Source of the DNA: Bradyrhizobium sp. AUGA SZCCT0158
GTDB taxonomy: Bacteria > Pseudomonadota > Alphaproteobacteria > Rhizobiales > Xanthobacteraceae
Length of the DNA stretch: 52,163 nt
NCBI RefSeq assembly: GCF_018130065.1
Contig: NZ_JAFCME010000037.1
Location: forward strand, 1 to 52,163
Reading direction: 5' to 3'
In this document: positions 35,438 through 43,774 of the stretch, one piece after another
Layout: each line of letters starts with the position of its first letter
Position numbering within the stretch: position 1 is the stretch's first letter
Made by a program: the position numbers and the translations under genes
Notes under the pieces: generated by a model
Databases searched by the model: none
What the model was told of the DNA's origin: nothing
Seen by the model: the letters and a program-made list of their open reading frames with translations, nothing else

Positions 35438-35971
35438 TCACTTGCGAATCAGGGTCTTCAGCGAGTCGACGAACACCCAGAAGGAGGCGGCGAACAGGCC
35501 GACATCTTTCAGGAGGAACTGACCCGGCGCGACCGAGATCGCGGGGAAGCCGAGCTCGGGCACGACGACGCCGGGCGTCGAGATCATGAAGCTCAGGGTC
35601 GTGACGAAGAGCCCGGCCGAGAGCAGGCCGCCGGCTGCGGAAAAGATCGGGCTCGCCAATCTGAGGGCGATCAAGAGCCCGATGCTGAGTTCGACAAAAC
35701 CGAGGAAGGTGGAGAAGCCGCGGACCGAAAGCAGGGCATAGAACCAGCCGACGAGCGGGCTGTTCTCTACCAGCGGCACCAGCCCGTTGGCCTCGTATTC
35801 GGTAAACTTCATCCCGCCGAACCAGGCGTAGATGACCGCGAGCGAAACATAGAGCCCGGCGCGGCTGACCGGCTCGGCGTAGGCGAGCAGGTGTTCGGCA
35901 TGGTCACGCCAGTTGGAGGCTGTGCGCGATGCCAGGGCGGGCGTCGGAAGCTGAGTTGTAACGTATGACAT
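35438..35971 (-). CDS. DUF417/RclC-like inner membrane protein
   Basis: The 177-residue protein has about four membrane helices and the family segment AVIYAWFGGMKFTEYEANGL followed by VENSPLVGWFYALL. This is the DUF417 (YkgB) family, whose E. coli member RclC belongs to the reactive-chlorine response. A clear GGAG precedes the ATG. In this operon it is next to an AhpD-like peroxidase, consistent with oxidant defence; direct activity is unknown. Confidence 0.88.
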   Translation of the reverse strand: MSYVTTQLPTPALASRTASNWRDHAEHLLAYAEPVSRAGLYVSLAVIYAWFGGMKFTEYEANGLVPLVENSPLVGWFYALLSVRGFSTFLGFVELSIGLLIALRLASPIFSAAGGLLSAGLFVTTLSFMISTPGVVVPELGFPAISVAPGQFLLKDVGLFAASFWVFVDSLKTLIRK

Positions 35972-36027
35972 GGTGAACTCCGTTCTCAGGGTTGTGGTTT
36001 CAATTCAATGTTCGGCTGAACTTGTTG

Positions 36028-36849
36028 CTAGGCGCTGATGCGCTCGTGATTGCGCAAGTTGTAGCGGGGGGCCGCGATGGCGCTCGAAATCTTGTCCGAC
36101 ATCGCGCGGCGCGCCGCCTCATAGCGATCCCATTCCGCCTGGTTGGGCAGCGACGGGATGGTCACGGTCTCGCCAAGGTCGAGGCCCGCGAGGGCGGCGT
36201 CGACCAGGTCGTTGGCCGACATCACCATCTGCTGCGGCAAATGATGAACCGGCATGCCGGCGACATCCCAGAATTCGGTGGCCGTCGCGCCCGGCAGCAC
36301 CGCCTGCACGCGGACGCCCTTGCCCGTGAGCTCGTGAACCAGCGAGTGGTTGAACGCGAGCACGAACGCTTTCGTGCCGCCGTAGACACCGTTCAGCACC
36401 TCCGGCGCGATCGCGACGATCGATGAAATGTTGATGATCGTGCCGTTGCCGCGGGCAACAAATCCCGGCGCCGCCGCATAGGTCAGCCGCGTCAGCGCGG
36501 TGACGTTCAGGCTGATCATGTCCTCCATCTTGTCGATGTCGGAGGAGACCAGCGGCCCCGTGGCGCCGACGCCGGCATTGTTGACCAGCATGGAGATGCC
36601 GGCGTTGGTCCGCAGGATGTCCCCGACGCGCCCAAGATCCGCAGCGACGGTGAGATCGGCTTCGACCGTCTCGACGTTGCGGCCGGTATCGCCGGCGATC
36701 CGGCGCGCCAGGGAGGCGAGCCGATCCTTGTTGCGGGCGACCAGAATGAGGTCATGGCCGCGCTTGGCCAGCCGGTCGGCGTAGATGGCGCCGATGCCCG
36801 TCGATGCGCCGGTGATGAGGGCGATGCCTTTGGATTGGATCGAGGTCAT
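36028..36849 (-). CDS. Short-chain dehydrogenase/reductase
   Basis: The 273-residue protein has the cofactor motif TGASTGIG at 14-21, NNAGVG near 93, and the catalytic Ser and Tyr-x3-Lys in ISSIVAIAPEVLNGVYGGTK. The ARNKDRL segment after the second strand favours NADP(H). The substrate is unknown. AGGAG before the ATG gives a firm start. It is the first gene of the four-gene operon and is divergent from the LysR gene, which therefore probably controls the whole unit. Confidence 0.9.
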   Translation of the reverse strand: MTSIQSKGIALITGASTGIGAIYADRLAKRGHDLILVARNKDRLASLARRIAGDTGRNVETVEADLTVAADLGRVGDILRTNAGISMLVNNAGVGATGPLVSSDIDKMEDMISLNVTALTRLTYAAAPGFVARGNGTIINISSIVAIAPEVLNGVYGGTKAFVLAFNHSLVHELTGKGVRVQAVLPGATATEFWDVAGMPVHHLPQQMVMSANDLVDAALAGLDLGETVTIPSLPNQAEWDRYEAARRAMSDKISSAIAAPRYNLRNHERISA

Positions 36850-36903
36850 GTCGGTCTCCTGGAATTCGGGTTGGGGCCAGTCCGTTGCTGTGCGTCCGTA
36901 ACT

Positions 36904-36965
36904 AGACCCTTCCGAAAACGATGGGTATCTGGTAAAATCGAGAAAGACCCTTCCACAAAATGGAA
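36904..36965. promoter_or_regulatory. Possible LysR operator
   Basis: AGACCCTTCC occurs at 36904-36913 and again at 36945-36954, 41 bases apart (about four helical turns, same face). The second overlaps the palindrome TTCCA-N5-TGGAA at 36951-36965. The sites lie in the 123-base space between the divergent SDR and LysR genes, where LysR activators normally bind. Candidate only. Confidence 0.4.
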
Positions 36966-36972
36966 ACATCCA

Positions 36973-37935
36973 ATGGACCGCTTCGAAGCCATGTCGGTGG
37001 TGCTGGCGGTTGCCGAGGCCGGCAGTTTGTCGGCGGCGGCGCGCCGGCAAAAAACGCCGCTCGCAACGGTCAGCCGGAAAGTCTCCGAGCTCGAAGCGCA
37101 CCTGCAGACCAAGCTGTTCAACCGCTCGAGCCGTGCGCTCGTGCCGACGGATGCGGGCCGCTCCTACATCGCCGCAGCGAAACGGATTCTCGCCGATGTG
37201 GCGGAAGCCGAACGCGCCGCCTCCGGCGAGTACACGACGCCGCGCGGCGATCTCTGCGTATCGGCGCCGGTCGCCCTCGGCCGCATGTATCTACAACCGG
37301 TCCTGGCGGAGTTTCTGGCGACATTTCCGGAGGTCGACGTCCAGCTCTCCTTGCAGGACCGCGCGGCCAATCTGCTGGAGGAGCACGTCGATGTTGCCCT
37401 TCGCATCGGCGCCCTTACCCACGGCACCTTTGCCGACAGCAGTCTGATCGCAGTGCGGATCGGAGAAATTCGGCGCGTGATGTGCGCGAGCCCCGCCTAC
37501 CTGAAATCCCGCGGGACGCCCAAATCGCCCGAAGACCTGTCGCGGCACGACTGCATCAGCTATCCGCCGCTTCAATCGCCATCGTCGTGGAGGTTCAGCC
37601 GGGACAAGGCTGAATACGTCGTGCCCGTGCGGTCGCGGCTCGTCGTAAGCAACCTCGAGTCGGCCTGCGATGCCGCGCGTGCCGGCATTGGAATCACCGA
37701 AGCGTTTTCCTACCACGTCGCCGACGCGATCAAGTCGGGAGATCTCACGCCGCTGCTTCAGGATTTTCAGCCGCCACCGCAACCCGTCGGCTTTGTCTAC
37801 TCGCCAAATCGCTTCATGCCGGTCAAATTGCGCGCCTTCCTCGACTTCATGATACCGCGGCTCAGGGCGCGGCTCGGCGACCTGCCGAAACGCGCCGCGC
37901 CGCGCGGGCGAACCGGGTCAGGGCCAGCGGGTTGA
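36973..37935 (+). CDS. LysR-family transcriptional regulator
   Basis: The 320-residue protein has the N-terminal helix-turn-helix (MDRFEAMSVVLAVAEAGSLS, AAARRQKTPLATVSRKVSEL) and a periplasmic-binding-like effector domain from about residue 90. Early segments LFNRSSRALVPTDAGRSYI are typical of the family. It should activate or repress the divergent operon in response to a small ligand. The last ~20 residues are Arg/Pro/Gly-rich and probably unstructured; they run up to the region holding fragment C of the methyltransferase 3' end. Confidence 0.92.
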   Translation: MDRFEAMSVVLAVAEAGSLSAAARRQKTPLATVSRKVSELEAHLQTKLFNRSSRALVPTDAGRSYIAAAKRILADVAEAERAASGEYTTPRGDLCVSAPVALGRMYLQPVLAEFLATFPEVDVQLSLQDRAANLLEEHVDVALRIGALTHGTFADSSLIAVRIGEIRRVMCASPAYLKSRGTPKSPEDLSRHDCISYPPLQSPSSWRFSRDKAEYVVPVRSRLVVSNLESACDAARAGIGITEAFSYHVADAIKSGDLTPLLQDFQPPPQPVGFVYSPNRFMPVKLRAFLDFMIPRLRARLGDLPKRAAPRGRTGSGPAG

Positions 37936-37959
37936 GGAGCGGTTCAATCTTCGTTGCGC

Positions 37960-38104
37960 GAGCGCTTGGCCAATCGCGACGGCCGGATCCAGGCCGCCTT
38001 CGACGTGATCGGGCTGTCCGGCTGGGCACCGCATGAAATCCAGCCAAAACCGAGCTAGGCTCGCCGGAAGTCTCGAGGCAGCGGTAAAGCCGACGTTGAA
38101 GTAG
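37960..38104 (+). pseudogene. Fragment C: diverged 3' end of a methyltransferase gene
   Basis: These 145 bases align with the last 153 bases of the methyltransferase gene (32574-32726). In the first 92 aligned bases I count about 15 differences (roughly 84% identity), after which there are small deletions. Read in frame it gives ERLANRDGRIQAAFDVIGLS and GWAPHEIQPKPS then a stop, clearly the same C terminus. There is no start or SAM-binding part. The divergence suggests it comes from an allele of another lineage or is older than fragment B. Confidence 0.85.
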
Positions 38105-38133
38105 GCCCCCGTACGAACAGCTTCTCCGCACCA

Positions 38134-39429
38134 TCAGGACATTGCTTGCAGCAGGGCTGCGATCTTGATGGTCGCAAAGTTGGAGTAGGTGTCGGATATG
38201 GCGTAGGGCAAAATGATCTGGTCGTTGTGGCGCATCGCGCCGCAGGTATAGACCACGTTGGGAACATAGCCTTCACGCTCGGACGCCTCCGGATGCAGCA
38301 AAGGTTCGCTTGCACGCGCCAGCACCTTGGATGGGTCTTTCTTGTCGAGCAGGGCCGCGCCGATCGAATATTTCCGGACCGGCCCGACGCCGTGGGTGAG
38401 CAACAACCACCCTTCATCCAGTTCGATCGGTGACCCGCAGTTTCCGATCTGCACGAACTCCCAGGGAAATTGCGGCTTCAGGATCGCCTGACCGCCGTCC
38501 CACCGGTGCAAATCGTCCGAATAGATCAGATAAAGATTCTCGTTGTCCTGGCGCGCGATCATGGCGTATTTGCCCTCGATCCTGCGCGGGAACAGCGCCA
38601 TGCCCTTGTTGTGCGCGGCCGTCCCTTGCAGCGGCGACATTCGAAAGGACTGAAAGTCACTGGTCTCGATCAACTCGGATCGGATCGCCCTGCCGCTATA
38701 GGCGGTATAGGTGGCATAGTAGGTTTTGCGGCCGCCATCGCTGAACTCGACAAACCGGGCGTCTTCAATACCGTTCGACTGGGAATCCGTGATCGGAAAG
38801 ATGACACGCTCGCTGAGTTCCTCGTGCGGATTGAACGTCAATTCTACCTCGTCGCCATGTGGGCTGGCTGCGCGGAGCTTGATCCGGGGGCTGGAAGCGA
38901 GACGGACCGTTGGATCGACAGTCAGGCTGCCATCGGCTGCGACCGTGCCGGTGCGAAACGTCAGTGACGATACATGGCCCTCGCCGACGGCGCGAAGGCT
39001 GAGAACAAAGCGCAAGCCGCCGGTCGGGGCGTCCGATTGGTCAGGGTGCGGCACGATGCTGGGATTGAACAGCGCCGAGGCTTCGAACGAATATTCGTTC
39101 AGAAAATAAGCGCCGATCAACTGGCGCTGAATCTTGGAAAACGCGCCGTGAGCCGCCAGCGCCTGTTCCATGACGTCGGCTCGGGCCTCGAACGTCTCCA
39201 GCAGGTTGCGATGCCGGCCCTGAAAGTTTTCCAGCACGTCGGCCAGCAGATGGGCTGCGACCTTCGGGTCGAGTGCAAGGACGCGCTCGACGATATGATT
39301 GGCGCGGGTCTTGTCGGTCGGGTTGAGATCGCGTGGCTCAGTCGCGGGCTTGAACGGGCGTACAATCACGCGCGCGGGGTCGGGGCGCAGATAGAGCGCC
39401 TGCCGATTCATGAAGGAGGCTTGCGACAA
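38134..39429 (-). CDS. Glycoside hydrolase family 130 protein
   Basis: The 431-residue protein matches GH130: NSNGIEDARF-like SNGIEDARFVEF, GTAAHNKGMALFPRRIEGKY, and YSIGAALLDKKDPSKVLAR with GYVPNVVYTCGAM. These form the five-bladed propeller and its catalytic Asp and phosphate-binding surroundings. GH130 members are beta-mannoside phosphorylases or beta-1,2-mannosidases; which one applies is not decided by sequence reading. The N-terminal ~100 residues are an extra helical part. A TTG at 39429 with GAGGA upstream is used; ATG at 39411 is an alternative. It follows the glycosyltransferase gene by 33 bases in the same operon. Confidence 0.88.
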   Translation of the reverse strand: MSQASFMNRQALYLRPDPARVIVRPFKPATEPRDLNPTDKTRANHIVERVLALDPKVAAHLLADVLENFQGRHRNLLETFEARADVMEQALAAHGAFSKIQRQLIGAYFLNEYSFEASALFNPSIVPHPDQSDAPTGGLRFVLSLRAVGEGHVSSLTFRTGTVAADGSLTVDPTVRLASSPRIKLRAASPHGDEVELTFNPHEELSERVIFPITDSQSNGIEDARFVEFSDGGRKTYYATYTAYSGRAIRSELIETSDFQSFRMSPLQGTAAHNKGMALFPRRIEGKYAMIARQDNENLYLIYSDDLHRWDGGQAILKPQFPWEFVQIGNCGSPIELDEGWLLLTHGVGPVRKYSIGAALLDKKDPSKVLARASEPLLHPEASEREGYVPNVVYTCGAMRHNDQIILPYAISDTYSNFATIKIAALLQAMS

Positions 39430-39462
39430 GATGTCCTCGGTTCGCTGGAGGGAAAAATGTAC

Positions 39463-41745
39463 TCAGGCGCCGATGGCGCGAAGCGCCGCGGGCGGTGTCA
39501 CGCTGACGTTGACGCGCGCCAGCTGACGAATATCGGCAAGACCGAGCAGATAGGACACGACCGACTCGCCGCCGCGGTTTTCGTTGGCGCGGTCGGGATG
39601 CAGGCCATCCCGGCAACTGCCGGTCTCGGGATCGACCAGCGCGATCGATAAATCGTTGCGGCCGAGAAACCAGGCGAAAACGTTGCTTGCGATTGTCTTC
39701 CATTCCGCGTCGCCCTCCGCGCGCCACGCGGTCAGGCAGGCCGCGATCGTCGCCGCTGCCTCTACCGGCTGCTGGTCGAACGCGCGCGGCGGTTGGCGCC
39801 GTTCGCCAAAGCCGGTGGTGCCGACGGGACGGAAATGTCCCGTCGAAGCCGTTTGTTGTGTCATCAGCCAACGCAGGGATCGCAATCCGGCAGCGAGGTA
39901 ATCGGGACTTTGCGTGGCCATGCCTGTCAGCATCAAGGCTTGCGGCAGGCGCGCGTTGTCATACGCCAGGCCTTCCTCGAACCAGGTCCAGTCCGGCGTC
40001 TCGACCGACGCGAGCCCCGTCATCAACCTGTCGGCGAGAAAATGTCGGATTTCCCGGGCGCGCGCATCATCGCGAACAACGGCGCAATAGCCGTCCAGAC
40101 CCAGCAGGGTGAAAGCCAATGCGCGGGGCGAACTGAAGGCCTCGACGGCCGGCAATGCCTCGGCAAACAAGGCGGCGGCCCATCGGCGTCGCGACGGGCT
40201 TGCGTCCCTGCGCGCGCACTCACCCAGCGCCCATAATGTTCGCCCATGACTGTCTTCGGAGCCGCGATCTTCGAGCCAGGTTCGATTGAAGCCCATGAAA
40301 TTGCGAAAGCGTTTGGTGTCCGGGTTCCACGCATGCTGCACGAAGGCGGCAAACCGGGCCGTCAAAACTTCGGACAAGCGCGTTTCGCCCGGATTGTTAA
40401 GCGCGCACGCCAGCAGCAAGGCGCGGGCATTGTCGTCCACGCAATAGCCGTGGGCGCGATCGGGCACCGAATGCACCGCATGCTGGAACAGGCCGGTATC
40501 GTCGCACATGGAAAGAAAATGATCCAATTGCATGTCCGACGCCGCAGGGCTGTGCGCGATCGCGACCGGCCCGGTACGCGCCACCACCTTGAGCCAGTCA
40601 CCATGGCGCGCATGTTCGAAGGTGGCCATGTAACGTTCGGCCGTACGTTCCCATGTCATCGATCGGCTGATGGTGTAGGCACGCTCGCGCATTGCCTGCC
40701 GACGCGGGGCATTGGTGAGCAATTGCGCAATTTCCTTGCCGATCGCGACCGCGTTGCCGAAGGGAACGATGACGCCACGGCCGTCATCCAGCAGCTCCAG
40801 CGCGTGCCAATACGGCGTCGACACCACCGGCTTGCCCAATCCGAAGCTGTAGGCCAGCGTCCCCGACGTCATCTGCGCTTCGTTGAGATAGGGCGTGACG
40901 TAGACATCGCACATCGAAATGAACTCTAACAATGTTGCCTGATCGACGAACTGGTCGAGGAAGACGACATGGTTCTCGACGCCAAGTTCGCGCACGCGCG
41001 TCATCAGGCTCTCGCGATAGGCTTCGCCCTGGTCGCGCACCAGATTTGGATGCGTCGCGCCGAGCACGACATAGACTGCGTCCGCGCGACGTTCCAGGAT
41101 CAAGGGCATGGCGTCGATCATGACCTCGATGCCCTTGCTGGGGGAGAGCAGGCCGAACGTCAGAATGACGGAGCGGTCGCTGAATCCGAGTTTGGCCTTT
41201 GCCGCGTCGGGCTCGACAAACGGAAAGTCGGGAATGCCGTGCGCGATCACCTCGATCTTGTTGTCCGGTACGCGATAAACGCTGCGCAGCATCTCGCGGC
41301 CCTTGTTGGCCATCACGATGATCTTCGAAGAAGCATCGACGATGCGCTCCATGACCGCGCGCTGGGCGGCGGTCGGCTTGGCCAGCACCGTGTGCAGCGT
41401 GGTGATGACAGGCATGCTGAGGCGTGAAAGCAGTTCGAGGATGTGCCCGCCGGCTTCACCACCGAAGATTCCGAATTCGTGTTGCAGGCAGACGACGTCG
41501 AACCGGCCGGCATTCAGGAACGCCGCGGCACGCACATAGTCTTCAATGGTGTCATCCTTGATCTGCAAGGCAACCGAAGCGGGATAGTCATAGGCTTGTC
41601 CGTGGTCGTTCATTGCGACAATGCTGACCTCCAGATCCGGCCGTGAACTGGAAAGCGCGCGTTCCAGATCGGTCGTGAAGGTGGCGATACCGCAGCGGCG
41701 GGGCAGCGAATTGCCGATGACGGCGATGCGGCGAAGCGGCGTCAT
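39463..41745 (-). CDS. GT4 glycosyltransferase with large C-terminal helical domain
   Basis: The 760-residue protein has a GT-B fold glycosyltransferase in residues ~1-385 (VIGNSLPRRCGIATFTTDLE, LQHEFGIFGGEAGGH, LLSPSKGIEVMIDA, and TSGTLAYSFGLGKPVVSTPY). In the sugar-nucleotide motif near 289-308 the first acidic residue is present (NEAQ) but the second Glu of the usual EX7E appears replaced. Residues ~400-760 form a second, Trp/His-rich helical region (HGYCVDDNARALLLACAL, DWTWFEEGLAYDNARLPQAL, RPVGTTGFGERRQPPRAFDQ) resembling an alpha/alpha barrel of glycosidases or epimerases. Its start overlaps the stop of the isomerase gene (ATGA). It probably transfers or handles mannose; the product is unknown. 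Confidence 0.85.
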   Translation of the reverse strand: MTPLRRIAVIGNSLPRRCGIATFTTDLERALSSSRPDLEVSIVAMNDHGQAYDYPASVALQIKDDTIEDYVRAAAFLNAGRFDVVCLQHEFGIFGGEAGGHILELLSRLSMPVITTLHTVLAKPTAAQRAVMERIVDASSKIIVMANKGREMLRSVYRVPDNKIEVIAHGIPDFPFVEPDAAKAKLGFSDRSVILTFGLLSPSKGIEVMIDAMPLILERRADAVYVVLGATHPNLVRDQGEAYRESLMTRVRELGVENHVVFLDQFVDQATLLEFISMCDVYVTPYLNEAQMTSGTLAYSFGLGKPVVSTPYWHALELLDDGRGVIVPFGNAVAIGKEIAQLLTNAPRRQAMRERAYTISRSMTWERTAERYMATFEHARHGDWLKVVARTGPVAIAHSPAASDMQLDHFLSMCDDTGLFQHAVHSVPDRAHGYCVDDNARALLLACALNNPGETRLSEVLTARFAAFVQHAWNPDTKRFRNFMGFNRTWLEDRGSEDSHGRTLWALGECARRDASPSRRRWAAALFAEALPAVEAFSSPRALAFTLLGLDGYCAVVRDDARAREIRHFLADRLMTGLASVETPDWTWFEEGLAYDNARLPQALMLTGMATQSPDYLAAGLRSLRWLMTQQTASTGHFRPVGTTGFGERRQPPRAFDQQPVEAAATIAACLTAWRAEGDAEWKTIASNVFAWFLGRNDLSIALVDPETGSCRDGLHPDRANENRGGESVVSYLLGLADIRQLARVNVSVTPPAALRAIGA

Positions 41746-42677
41746 GTTCGCGGCTCCTTGGCGCCTTCAAACTGCGGAACAGCAGGAGCAGTCGGATTGG
41801 CAGCATTGCCCGGCGTTTCACCAAGCCGTTGCAACAGGGAATCGATCGGCCGGCTCGCCGGATACGCGATCAAGGCACTCAATCCATGGCTGCCGACCTC
41901 GATGCTGGTGCGTCCGCCGGCAACGAAGACGGCTTCCCCGATCGAGGCCGCGGCCAGTCCAATGGCGGCGTGACCGCCGAGAACGAGAATCCAGGTTTCC
42001 GATTCGGCAACCAGCGCCCAGCTTGAACCCTCGGGGAGTTCAACGCGCTCGAGAACGAAATGCCGGCTGGCGACGAGGACCGTTCGGTCCGCGGTAAGGC
42101 GGGTCGGATTGCAGGGCGTTCGAAGCGGCCATGGGTGAGCGACCGCGACCCCGTCGTCTTCGTGCAGTTCGCGCTCCCGGCCATAGTCGAACAGGCGGAA
42201 TGTCGCGTCACTGCGCTGCTGAATTTCTGCGAGCACAATACCGGCGCCGATGGCGTGGATGGTGCCGGCCGGGATGTAGATGACGTCGTCTTTCGCAACC
42301 GGTCGCCAGTGCATCAGTTCGGCGATCGACCCGTCCTGGATGGACGCACGCAATTGCTGTGGCGTTACCTGGTGCTTTAGTCCAGCGCCGATCTGTGCGT
42401 CGGGCTGGGCCGAAAGGATATACCACGCTTCGCTCTTGCCGTTCGGCATCCCCATCGCGCGCGCGAAAGTGTCGTCCGGATGAACCTGGATCGACAAGGG
42501 TTCGCTGGTGAACAGCAGCTTGAGAAGCAAGGCCGGGGTAGGCGCATCCTTGTCGGCCCGCTCGAACCACAGCTCGCCGATCGCGTCACCAGAGCCGTCA
42601 ATAGTGCTCCAGGGGTGCAGATCACGGGCCCCCCAGGGCTTGTGGACGATCCGCACGGCGGCATGTTCGGTAGGCAT
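41742..42677 (-). CDS. manA: Class I mannose-6-phosphate isomerase
   Basis: The 311-residue protein has the zinc site of type I phosphomannose isomerase: Q64 and H66 (SIQVHPDD), E83 (GKSEAWYIL) and H141 (PAGTIHAIGAG). The C-terminal cupin half reads as a sugar-binding lobe. It interconverts fructose-6-phosphate and mannose-6-phosphate, feeding GDP-mannose. AGGA precedes the ATG. It is the first gene of an operon with the glycosyltransferase and GH130 genes, so mannose-6-phosphate supply is likely linked to their product. Confidence 0.9.
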   Translation of the reverse strand: MPTEHAAVRIVHKPWGARDLHPWSTIDGSGDAIGELWFERADKDAPTPALLLKLLFTSEPLSIQVHPDDTFARAMGMPNGKSEAWYILSAQPDAQIGAGLKHQVTPQQLRASIQDGSIAELMHWRPVAKDDVIYIPAGTIHAIGAGIVLAEIQQRSDATFRLFDYGRERELHEDDGVAVAHPWPLRTPCNPTRLTADRTVLVASRHFVLERVELPEGSSWALVAESETWILVLGGHAAIGLAAASIGEAVFVAGGRTSIEVGSHGLSALIAYPASRPIDSLLQRLGETPGNAANPTAPAVPQFEGAKEPRT

Positions 42678-42941
42678 AGGATGTCCTGACCCATGACGCG
42701 CACGTCAGGGCGACGTGCCGTTGGCCGCTATCGTCGTTAGGATTTGGCATGGCTAAGGCGTCGCGTATCCGGACTTAATGCGGATCGGACGCTGCGTGTT
42801 CCTTAGGTGGCTACTCCATCACGCGATTACAACCTGCCGCGGCCTGTTTACTCTCCTTCTCCTCAACCGGGGGCGGTCGCGAAACGCAGCATCGATTGCC
42901 GAAAGACGCTGTCAATGCGTCTAACAAGGGAACCGGCACCG

Positions 42942-43160
42942 TTAGGATTGGTCGAGTGTCGATGGGGCGCCAGACTTCGGTCCCCAGGAGGGACGAGGTC
43001 CGGTCCATGCCGGGAGAGCATCCCATTCGGCCCATCGCATGCGACGCTCCTCATTTCCAACCCTGACAAAGACGAAGGCAGCGTCATCGCTGCCTGTTTT
43101 TGATCCGGCGAACATGGCCGGCACGCCATACGCGTTCCTGACAGTTGCTTTGTTGGCCAT
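42942..43160 (-). CDS. Possible small protein of unknown function
   Basis: A 72-residue frame starting MANKATVRNAYGVPAMFAGS with a balanced middle (AFVFVRVGNEERRMRWAEWD) and a low-complexity end. The middle looks like a folded beta/alpha segment. Only a weak AGAAAG precedes the ATG. It lies 45 bases after the possible membrane peptide on the same strand. I recognise no family, so this could be chance. Confidence 0.3.
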   Translation of the reverse strand: MANKATVRNAYGVPAMFAGSKTGSDDAAFVFVRVGNEERRMRWAEWDALPAWTGPRPSWGPKSGAPSTLDQS

Positions 43161-43205
43161 TGCGACTTTCTGACGGGTTTTGTTCTGCGGTCTCGCGTGG
43201 ACGGA

Positions 43206-43313
43206 TCAAACTTGAAAAATGACCGCGGCGGCGATCAGCATGACGAAAAAGTTCGGCAGCAGCACCGGAGGCACCAGCCACTCACGGAAGTCGGATGTTG
43301 GAGAATTTGACAA
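43206..43313 (-). CDS. Possible 35-residue membrane peptide
   Basis: The frame from a TTG at 43313 gives about 35 residues, ending DFREWLVPPVLLPNF then FVMLIAAAVIFQV and a TGA stop. A charged N-terminal part followed by one hydrophobic helix is typical of small inner-membrane peptides. A second TTG at 43346 would give 46 residues. AGGCGG lies a few bases upstream of the first. There is no ATG at a useful place, so expression is unproven. Confidence 0.3.
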   Translation of the reverse strand: MSNSPTSDFREWLVPPVLLPNFFVMLIAAAVIFQV

Positions 43314-43704
43314 TGGACCGCCTGCTTGGTTGAGGCGGGAGCGCAACGCTCTCAGTCATCGATAACTGCCGGGGGCGCGCGATGATGTTCCACATATAGT
43401 CTCATTCTCCCAAATAGCGAGATGACAACCGGTTTATTTCAGCATTTGTTTGGACGATGCCTGCGGCGCCGTCGGATATTCGTTAACTGCATGTGCTTAC
43501 AGTTTCTGCACATGACCACGATTTGTGTTCGTGAACGGATTGGCGGGATACGTGCAGCAGATCGAAACCAATGACCCCACCGAGGCCCGACGCAGCCGCT
43601 ACGCCCAGTATCGAGGACTCTACCTCATTGGCTTGAGGAAGGACCAATCCTCGTTTCGGCTGCAACGGCGCTTTCGCTTGCTATGACCATGATCGGCAGG
43701 CCTT

Positions 43705-43774
43705 CGTAGGGCGGGTTCGCTTTAACCCGCCGGCTTGATTGCGAGATGGCGGGTTAAAGAGAACCCGCCCTACG
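43705..43774. repeat. Inverted repeat, 27-base arms
   Basis: The arms 43705-43731 and 43748-43774 match with one mismatch (CGTAGGGCGGGTTCGCTTTA on the left, GGGTTAAAGAGAACCCGCCC on the right) around 16 bases. It stands in gene-poor DNA and is probably a dispersed palindromic repeat. Confidence 0.8.

Noticed and set aside
43483..43665. A 60-codon minus-strand frame in gene-poor DNA.
   Set aside because: No family features and no convincing start signal; the opposite strand reads equally well.
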